Below are positions 26,896 to 38,000 of a DNA stretch of 64,000 nt, piece after piece. The DNA lies in assembly GCF_014851395.1 (NCBI RefSeq), contig NW_024041150.1:1426001-1490000 (forward strand), in the 5' to 3' direction. The position numbers and the translations under genes are program-made. Position 1 is the stretch's first letter. Every line of letters begins with the position of its first letter. The DNA is from Micropterus salmoides (taxonomy: Eukaryota; Chordata; Actinopteri; Centrarchiformes; Centrarchidae). Under the pieces are notes generated by a model. The model saw only the letters and a program-made list of their open reading frames with translations, was not told where the DNA came from and ran no database searches.

Positions 26896-29800
26896 ACACA
26901 TAGCAGAGTTGATCTTCTACATGGAGGAGCTCAGAGCTCACGTCAGGAAGTACGGCCCTGTGATGCAGCGATACTATGTTCAGTACCTGTCCGGTTTTGA
27001 TGCTGTGGTGCTGAATGAACTGGTGCAGGTATGAACACATGCACACGCAGAGCTCAGAAGATGTACGCTTTATTTCCCTCCATGTCAAAATCTATATGAC
27101 ATAAAAGACAGAAACATAGACAATGATAATTATATCAAAAACATACAGAACTGTGTGGCAAAGAGGCAAAAACTTAATTTAAGTTTTTTTAAACCATACA
27201 GTTAAACATCTTCTTAAAGGTCAAGAGTTGATGTTCAGAATGTGGTCTTATTTTCCGTTAATGGTGGAAATCTACGAAGATGATCGTGACATTTTGAGAC
27301 CAGCTTTTTCACTCTGCACTTGTCTTTCTAACCAGTTTTATTTCTTCCTGTCCTTATCTGATAGAACCTGTCTGTGTGTCCAGAGGACGAGTCGATAATT
27401 ATGTCGTCATTTGTCAACACTATGACCTCTCTCAGTGTCAAACAAGGTAAACCATTACTTCTTGTACTGTCAAAGCTTAGAAGAGGAGAAGGAGTGATAA
27501 CTGGAGCTGTAGTAGTACTACATAGTGGGAATATTGATAGTTTTAGTATTTAAGCATCTTAATAAGAGTAGTACTGATACAAGTTAGCTGCCCATATATT
27601 TGCGACCAGGAGCTTGGGTGGTCTTAAGTCAAGAACCAAAGTTTTTATGTAATTTTTGAGGGAATTGTGCTTTTGTGTTCCAGTGGAGGATGGAGAGGTG
27701 TTTGACTTCAGAGGCATGAGACTGGACTGGTTCAGACTGCAGGTGTGCACACAAATCTAGTGCTTCTTTAAAAAATATTTATCTAAAGCTATGGGGAGTG
27801 TTTGTTTCAGGACTACTGAACACATACGTTTTGCTTTCCAAATTTACCACTAAATGTTTTAAATGGTACTACCTTGTGGAATAGAGTGTAAAAGGAATCA
27901 ATGGCACTGCTGATCGATACAAAAATATCTCCTCGTATCTAATCTTTAAACCTTTTTTCCATACTTTCCCCGACTGTTTTCCCTTCTGTAGGCCTACACC
28001 AGCGTTTCTAAAGCCAGCCTCGGTATAGCCGATCACAAGGAGCTCGGTAAAATGATGAATACAATCATTTTCCACACAAAGATGGTGGACTCCCTGGTGG
28101 AGATGCTGGTGGAGACGTCAGACCTGTCTATTTTCTGGTGAGAGACACATTAACATGTGCACTAACCCGTGCATGTAAAAACAAATGCCTTATTTATGTT
28201 TTTCTGTGATTTTATGTGTGTAGCTTCTACAGCCGTGCGTTTGAAAAGATGTTCCAGCAGTGCTTGGAGCTTCCTTCTCAGAGCCGACACTCCATCTGCT
28301 TCCCTCTGCTCTGCACACACTTCATGTCCTGTACTCATGAGCTCTGTCCTGAGGAGGTAAACACGCTTGGATACGTGGTTACGCTCTTACACTCACATTC
28401 CTACAGATGATAAACGTGTGAAACATTTATGCAAGACCAGTTGTTAATTGCTGTGAAATTATGTTCTGTTGATTTACAGTAATGGCTTTATTGGCATGGG
28501 AAACAGACATTTATATTGCCAAAGTGTGAAATAAAAAAACATACATAAACAGAAGAATTGTGATATTAAAATATACAGTATACTGTGTGTGATTGTGTGT
28601 GTGTGTGGAAAAATAATAAGAATCTAGACTTGCAGTTAAGGGAAAAACAAACTTTAACTTGAGATCTCATTTAGTTCTTTGAAATCTGAGATTAGAGTTG
28701 AACTTGTTGTTATTTCATTTAATGTTTTTACATTGTAGAATTACGTGCATCTCTGAGTTTCCTTTGTCTGTCTTTCCCTTGTGGGTTTTTACTCTTCTTC
28801 CCCCACAGCGTCACCACATAGGGGATCGAAGCCTGTCGTTGTGTAACATGTTTCTGGATGAGATGGCCAAGCAGGCCAGAAACCTGATCACTGATATCTG
28901 CACTGAACAATGTACACTCAGCGACCAGGTAGGAACACACACACACACACAGGCAGCCAATTTAAAGGAATAGTTTGACATTTGGGGTAATACACTTCAA
29001 ATTACTTTCTTGCCAAGAGCGAGATAAGAAGATCAATATCTGTCTCGTGTCAGTACTGCGAATATACGGCTGCAGCCAGCCAGTTAGCTTAGCATAAAGC
29101 CTGGAAACAGGAGGAAGCCAGCCTGGCTCTATCCAATTATTACACTCACATGAAACATCTAAAGCTCCCAAATAACAGATTACATCTCGTTTGTTTCACT
29201 CGTTCTCAACCCAAAGTGTAAAAATGACAATTTGCCAATGTAAGCGGTTACATGTGCTGCACTATTTCTTGCCAGGCAACCAGCACACACTCCAGCAAGT
29301 TACTGGTACCAGCGGAGAAATAGTCAGAGAGAGTGGTATTGATCAGATATGAGAGTGGTATCGATCTTCTCATCCAACTCTCCGACAGAAAGCGAATAAG
29401 TGCATTTCCCAAAATGTCAGATTACCACTTTTAAAAATACACTTCAGCACTTCGACAGCACAATGCTCTGAATTTATAATAACCCCGGTCTGTAAAAAGA
29501 TGATGAACAACAGTTATTACATGTCCTGATGTTTTGAGAGCTAAATACAAAGTCAATTCAAAAGCAGTGCCAAGTCACATTTAGAAGCAGCTTGTATATA
29601 CATGTAGAACCAAATAAATATTTCAAACGTGCAAATTATCCCAAAGAAGAGCAAACTTAAAGGTTTTAAAGGATTTTATGAAATAGTGCACAGTCCTAAA
29701 AGTTTTTTCATACCAACAAAGTTTCTGATGACACAAGATTTGGCAGAGCATATTTATTACATGCTGTCACATTACTGTTGTGAGTCCTTTGTTGATGCAT

Positions 29801-32539
29801 GTCTTTAAAAGCTTCTTAAATTCATCTGTCAGTCTGCTACTTAAGAGAAAACAACCTACTGTTCTACGAACATCAGCCAGGCCATGACTAACAGTCTTTT
29901 ACCATCTGTCTTTCCTTCCCTCAATCTCTTGTTTATCCCTGCATGTCCTTTTTCTTTCTCTCTACCCCTTTTGTATCTCTAGCTGCTTCCTAAGCACTGT
30001 GCGAAAACCATCAGCCAGGCCGTGAACAAGAAGAGCAAGAAGGCGACGGGGAAGAAGGGAGAGCCGGAGAGGGAGAAACCAGGAGTGGAGAGCATGAGGA
30101 AGAACAGACTACTGGTCACCAAGTTAGTTACAAATTAAAAAACCTTTTCTTTCTATGATCGTGTTAGCAGCGAGCAAAACACTCAATCTCCTTTCTCCTC
30201 TTTCTGTTTTTATCTCCTTCTGTTAATTACTATCATCCGTCATCTTTATAAATAATAGATTATTAAGCTTGTTTTCATTGTTGGTTTGACTGGATTCCAA
30301 TTAAATGTCCATTTTTGTTAATGAACAGAAATATTTAGCTGCGTATCCTTTTTATAAACTGCTCATATATTTAGTGTATTACATATTAACTCGCGCTGTT
30401 GCTATTTTGCACACTCTACAATGGTGGTATCAGGGTTTTCCATGTGTGTCAGTGGTTTCTACTTAAGAAGTAATTATTTAAACGTTGTCACTTACATCTT
30501 TTATAGTCTCTATTTTTAGTATTCTTGTTATCTTTGTTTTCTGCATTTTTCCATAAAGACCCAGTTTCCTTCCCTTCACAAACCAAAAGTTTCATAATTT
30601 CTTATCGAGTCCATTTTGAGCTTGTTGTGTTCTCCCTCCCCAGTCTGGATAAACTCCACACAGCGTTATCTGAACTCTGCTTCTCCATCAACTATGTTCC
30701 CAACCTGGCGGTGTGGGAGCACACATTCACACCGAGGGAGTACCTCACCTCGCACCTGGAGATCCGATTTACCAAGTAAACATAGACACACGCAGATAAA
30801 ACACACAGGCTCAAACTTAACGAGCTTATTTTTCCTCCAATTCAGACACAAAACGGACAAGTTGCCAGCCTTGTTTATTATCTTTTGTTTAGCATATGCA
30901 AAAGCATATATTTCTAGATCATAATCATTACAGACAGCTGTCAGAGAGCAGTGCGAACGTCAGATCAGTGGCTTTAAACATCTTTTTAAAAGCAGGTTAA
31001 TTGAGCATGTCGTATACAATTTATTGGAAAGGAAAACAGCTTGAAATGAGTCATCTACAAGAGATTCACAACAAAAAAGAGACCATTTAGTTTTTTTTGT
31101 TGATTTCAAGAGTGCAGAAAATTGACATTTAAAAGGTTTCTTCTGCAGATTGTTGGTTATTCACGTTTCGATAAATTCTTCACTCTTGCTGTTTTGTGTT
31201 TAATGTACAAGTTTGTGAGGTTTTAAAGCTTCAGCGTGTCAATTTAATTTCTAAATCCAACAACAAAAAGGCTATGAAAACTATCAGCGGGTGCTCTATC
31301 TTGGTGGGGTTGTTATTTTGTTTTTTTTATCATCTCTCACTGTCTAACTGTCTCTGACTCTAGGTCTATAGTGGGCATGACTATGTACAACCAGGCTACT
31401 CAGGAGATTGCCAAGCCCAGCGAGCTTCTGACCAGCGTCCGGGCCTACATGACGGTGCTTCAGTCTATAGAGAACTACGTCACAATCGACATCACCCGGG
31501 TCTTCAACAACGTCCTCCTGCAGCAGACGCAGCACCTGGACAGCCACGGGGAACCCACCATCACCAGTCTGTACACTAACTGGTACGTTTGCTTGAGCCC
31601 CGTATGTTTTAAGAATATGCTGTAATCCAAAGCAGAAGTATCATGATTGGAATGATAAAATATCAGACATGTAAAGAGGAGTGGAAGTGTAATGTCCACT
31701 TAGACAGTGTCATTTCATAAAAATATACATGGATTGTATTTGAACAGGCTGTGCCAGTATAACATTATTATTGTAATATAATACTTTGAAATCTCTCTCA
31801 AACAATGCTTCCTTGGAGATTTTGAAAAGCTCTTTTATTACAACCACTAATAAAACCGATTCCTCTTGGTAGTTTAGTGCTATACAGAACAAAATCATTT
31901 TTTATTATTGTTGGATATGCTCTAACAGCCCAAACCACTAAATGCCAGACTTTGCTTATTTGGGAACAGAAACTGCATCGTTGTTGTTCTTGCCTTTGCC
32001 TTTAAAGTTAATTTATCGTTCTTTGATTTGGGGGATAGGTTTAGGAGAGCAAGTTACAGGGGTTCTCAGTAATCACCATTATTTAAGAAAAAACAAACAA
32101 AATGAAGAAAAATATAGGAATTATTATTGTTCGTAAGCAGCCATTCACGTATCTTAGTGTTCTGATGATAGGATTTGCTGTTGGCACAGAAACCCCCCAC
32201 AGATGGATTAAAATCTCACTTAGCTACATAATTATAGATGTATTTCTGAAATTCTCTTGTGGTTTTAAAGAAACGGTGATGTTCCTAATATGGGCTCACT
32301 AATTGAAGAGTGGACTAAAACATGTAACCAGTACTAAGAAAGTTACTAAGAATGTTTGGGTTTATACATGTATGTATATAAATAACTGTAGGCCTATATA
32401 TTGTTTTATTTTATATGTTACCATATTTTAATATAGGCCTACACTTAATTATATGTTGTGTGTGTAGCATGAAGGAACTACGCATTTCATTTCATTATGC
32501 AGCCTTGTGCTGTATAATGATTTATAAACAACCTTGTAT

Positions 32540-32591
<52 letters not shown>

Positions 32592-33706
32592 GTACCTGGA
32601 GACGTTGCTCCGTCAGGTCAGCAATGGACACATCGCCTATTTCCCCGCCATGAAGGCCTTCGTCAACCTGCCCACAGAGAACGAACTGACTTTCAACGCT
32701 GAGGAATACTCCGACATCTCTGGTACGAACACAAACTGTCTTGTGTGTACTTAATATCACTGACAAGTATTGGACAGAAATGACCAGTGATGGTTTGACT
32801 GCTATTATTATAAACATTTAAATATGTGTGGAGTTATATGATTTGTGTACTTTTACAGAGATGCGTTCTCTGTCTGAGCTGTTGGGGCCGTACGGTATGA
32901 AGTTCCTCAGTGAGAGTCTGATGTGGCACATCTCATCGCAGGTCGCTGAGCTGAAGGTACGTACATACACATCAGACATATACTTGCATACAAAATAAAA
33001 TGGTAACCTTTTATCACAGGAACGATTTTCTTGCAGAATCCTTTGCTTAAGTAAAAGTACTAATAGGACAAAAGTCCTGCATCATTAGGCTACATCTATT
33101 GTTGAAATTGTTCTGTTAAAGTATGTAACCCTAACCCCAAACACTTCATATCATCACTGGTATCATCAGGAAAATGTACATAAGGCATTAAAAGTATTCG
33201 ATGCAGAAACCGGTCCCCTGTGACTGTCAGATAAACGTAGTGAAGTAAAAAGTGCATTATTTCCCTCGAAAAAAAGGAAGTGGAGTAGAATTACAAAGCA
33301 GCATGGAAGAAAATACTCAAATACACATAGCTCACATGTGTGCTGAAGTACGGTACATTGAGGAAATGTGCTTAGTCACATTCCACCATTGCTTTCCAAA
33401 TTTTGATGTGACTGTCGAAATAATGGGTAAAAGAGTTTGTTTTTTAACAGAAACTTTTGGAAACGAGTTGCTGTCTCTGATCTGGTTCTTTATTATGCAG
33501 CATTATGACTGAATAAGGTTGCTTTGACACTAGAGTCTTTAAAAAAGAATAAGGAAATGACATCAACATTAGATCTAATGTTACCTGCTTGTGTATTTCT
33601 CTGTGTAGAAACTGGTGGTAGAAAACATGGAGGTTTTGACCCAGATGAGGACGAGCTTTGACAAACCGGAGCACATGGCCGCCCTCTTCAAGAAACTCAC
33701 CTGTAA

Positions 33707-33802
<96 letters not shown>

Positions 33803-35032
33803 GCTGAGTACACAGGCTTAGTACCATTTCGCACAGCTGCTAAATTCTGATATTGTGGCATCTCTTAACTTGATGCCAAATATCCTCTGGATGCCTTGTA
33901 CATAAATCTTTTATATATTAATATATATCGCACTCAAAAAAGAGTCACGTTGCCTTGTTGGCTCAGCTTACAGTCTGACTTGTGTCAGGTCCAGATGAAG
34001 CTTCTTGGTGTTGATTTGAGAAACTGTCTGTATTTACTTGTATTTAAAACCTGTAATAATATTGATAGTTGCTAAGAAGATGTGACTGAAAGGCTCAGCA
34101 GAGATCGCATCACAAACATATTTCCTAACTTGTAATACTTCTCCTTGCAATTGAAACCAGCAAATGAAGTTTCCCTCAACTGGTGAACTACAATTGACCC
34201 TTCGCTAAGCCACGCCCCCCTTAGTTACTGTTGTCCAACAAACCGTAAGACCTGTCGGACTTTTATCACGGCGCTGCCACTGTCTGTTACTGCACTCCCT
34301 GGAGAAATATTGTCTAATTGTTGGAAAAGGCGAGCTCAGAAAGAAGCTTTAGTTTTACAGTTGCATTGTGCATTTAAAGGTTGTATTCTGGCTGTAAAAC
34401 TGATGTGAAATGAGTAAAGACGGAAGCTAAAGCCTACTGATCACAGAGTAAAAAAGAACCACCGTATTAACTGACTATTGAGAAAGAGGACAAAGACAGT
34501 AAGGATCAACACTGTTCCTGTACAGCTGTGTAGGTCTATTCACTATTAAAATCGCTAAAAAGCAGAACAGTAGCGTTATATAACGTTACATTCAGTGGGA
34601 AGTTAGCTAGCGTTAGCGAACTTACATCACATTAGGAACAATCCACAGCCTACATTTTTCTGGATTTGTTTTAGGTTTTGAAAAGGGAATAAATCGTACT
34701 TCTTCTTTCAACCTCTCCGGGTAGCAACTGTAATTATTACAAGTGTCGGACCTCAGTTAGAGCGAGTCCTATACTGCGATGTGATTGGGCAGCTGCGTAT
34801 TCGAGGCGTGTCTTAGCGAAGGGTCAATTGTAATTTTAAATAGTCTGATATATATGTACTGTAGTTCACTGACTTTACCTGCTGATTCGTCAGACTGACA
34901 ATTGTGGCTAAGATGACATATTTTTCTGTTTCTGTGTGTTTATAGCTGTAGACAGTGTGTTGAAGAGGATGACTATCATTGGGGTCATCTTGTCCTTCCG
35001 CTCTTTGGCTCAGGAGGCTCTGAGAGATGTAC

Positions 35033-35099
<67 letters not shown>

Positions 35100-38000
35100 C
35101 ATTGTTGTGTTGGACGGATACAGTTGAAACTTTAATGCTTCTTATGTGTATATTTGTAATCTTTTTTTTTTCCGCGTCACGGCGAACAACGCTGTGATAT
35201 AATAAGCGTATACCACGGCCTGTCGTGAGCTACTGCTTAAATATACTTGGCTTATACAGATCAATTATGAAATATATATCATTATAAATCAGTTAATGGA
35301 TTTAATAGTTTTTCTGTTGAAATCATGCTAAAATAACACGAACCGTCGTCTTAAAAAGCAGAGAGACCTTTTTCAAAAGGTCTTTATCTTGTTTAGTCTG
35401 CACCACGGTTTTTATTTACAGTTTACACACCGGCCCAAACAAACCGTACTAACCGTGCAAACACATCAGAGCTCGTTTTCACCAGACCAAGCATAAAAGC
35501 ACAAAATTTCTGACTCTTTCATCCTGAGCACGGATGCTGCATCACTTTCTTACTGGACCATCTCTCTCTCGCTCTCTCCAGGTGTTATCCTGTCATATTC
35601 CTTTCCTGGTCAGTTCAGTGGAGGATTTCAAGGACCACATTCCCAGAGAGACAGACATGAAGGTAAAAAAGACTATTAAAGAACAAAATAACCCTCTTAA
35701 CCTGATGTTGTCCTTCCTCGTGTGCATATATATATGAATCTGTGTCTGTTTCCAGGTGGCCATGAATGTCTACGAGCTGTCATCGGCTGCAGGTTTACCC
35801 TGTGAGATCGACCCGGCTCTGGTGGTGGCTCTGTCCTCACAAAAAAGCGGTGAGACACAAACACAAGTGCACAAATCTCTCTGTGTGTAAGGAACGTTGA
35901 CCTAAAAGTCAGCCTTGTCTGAATAACAAAACGCCATCACTTGAACAGACAGAAGCCAGCGATGTTAGATATTCCATGTCTGAAAAGGGTTTGTGTCTGT
36001 GCAGAGAACATCAGTCCAGAGGAGGAGTACAAGATCGCCTGTCTGCTGATGGTGTTTGTGGCAGTTTCCCTGCCAACACTGGCCAGCAACGTGATGTCAC
36101 AGTACAGCCCTGCCATTGAAGGTGAGCCATGCCCCCCCCCCCCACTCAAAATCTTAAAAGAAGTTACTTCATCTTCAGCTTCAAATCTGGATATCTCTTT
36201 TCATCCCACAAATTCAACCATATCGTCATCTTAATTATGTTCGCTTTTTAGATTATTAAATTCTGGTTACATTTTTAAAGGTCAGATAAACACAGTGTGA
36301 CCTGTTCAACCTTTATTTGTTGCAAATATTTGAGTAAAAAAAATATATATATAATATAGAGTTGAATAACCTTGATATTGAGTGCAGTAGAGTCACACTG
36401 TTATAGTGAATTGACGCTTTTAATAAGGTACCAGAGAGATTTGAGAAATTATCAAGACATTGCCTCCTAACAACCTTGAAATGAAAGGCGCCATTGTTAA
36501 TAGAGCACATTTGAAAAGGATAATGAGTTGTAATGGGCTCCACCATTGTTAGTATGCAGACTGCATATTGGCCAGCAATTGGTTTTCCGACAGCGCATCT
36601 CGGTACGTGGCGCCGGTGCAGCCACACCAGTCATTTTGTGAACTTAGAATTACATGCACATGTTTTATATTAACATATTTTTTTCTGAATCTCACATACA
36701 CACCTAATGGCGATAATCTGCATGAAGTACAAAAATGAAATCCATACTTTCCCTCAGCTGGACTGGTACTTCCTGGCTTTGTGTTGTGTAGTATTTCTCT
36801 GCTGTGGAAGTCTTTAAAGAGCCATACTCAACCAGGAGATAATTACATTTTTAAATGCAGTCGATGTCTTCTTGTTCTCTCGCTGACAGTGTGTATTTGC
36901 TGCCCCCTACAGGCCACTGTAACAACATCCACTGCCTGGCCAAAGCCATCAACCAGATTGCTGCTGCTCTCTTCACCATCCACAAGGGGAGCATAGAGGA
37001 CCGTCTGAAAGAGTTCCTGGCTGTAAGATGAAAAGCGATCAGTCTCAGTCGACATAGGATTGTAGTTATTTTCTACATCCTGCTTCTCTACAACATCAGC
37101 AGGATGCTAGGCTGTCATTTTGTGTACACAAATTATTTTAGCCATCATTGGCCATATAATTTATATCTCCTGTCAGCCCACAAGGAAATATAGGAAGCAC
37201 TTTTCTTGTATCACTACTGCAGTTAAAATAAGCAAGCCAAGGTTAACTGCATGTGCACATGGATTGACATGTCAATACTGTCTTTCACTGTCATAACCTA
37301 GTTATTTCCTGTATAACCTGATTTATTGTGTGCACATGTAAACATACAGACTGTAGGGGATACACCCTCATTTTTTTTATATGAGTAAAGGACAAGCTGA
37401 AATTAGACAAAAAAAAATGTTGGCGCAAGGTAGCTCAGATATGTTGGAATGGAGACGAGTAACATCTTTAATTTTAATGCTTGTATTGGTATGTTGTACC
37501 GGTTGTTCTTGGAGGGGATATGTAACCACAACTTCGCCAGTTTGATCTCAGATGGGGGCACTTTGTTGCATGTCTGTGTCACTATAGCAGATGATAAAAA
37601 CACCATGAAGTACACAGTACAAAAGTAGAATCAAGAGTAAAAAAGAGACAAAGCCACTCATAAAAATAAATAAACACAAATGCCATCTTAGGGCTTGTAT
37701 CAGAGGTACTGCTGCACCATTAATTCTATGATCGTGTCACAGCCTCTTTAAGTTACTTATAGGTGGCTGATGGAAACGCACAGCGATTCACATTTTATAT
37801 TGCTGGCATTTTATATATTCGCTCATAACGTATGGGGGGAAAAAAAGAGAAAAGATTGAAGATGAAGATTATCTCTCTTAACACGTTTTTCTGTGTCTGT
37901 CTGCATAGCTGGCCTCGTCCAGCCTGTTGAAAATCGGCCAGGAGACGGACAAGATGACGACGCGTAACAGAGAGTCTGTCTACCTGCTGCTGGACATGGT

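Noticed and set aside
33581..33821. ORFs translating as poly(His-Thr) or poly(Cys-Val)
   Set aside because: Translations of CA/TG microsatellites; the same applies to ORFs near 26849-27000, 32449-32817, 34813-35127, 47486, 49463 and 54146.
35160..35520. Possible extra inverted-repeat element in nckap1 intron 25
   Set aside because: It contains CpG-rich repeat-like phrases, but I could not find matching inverted ends.
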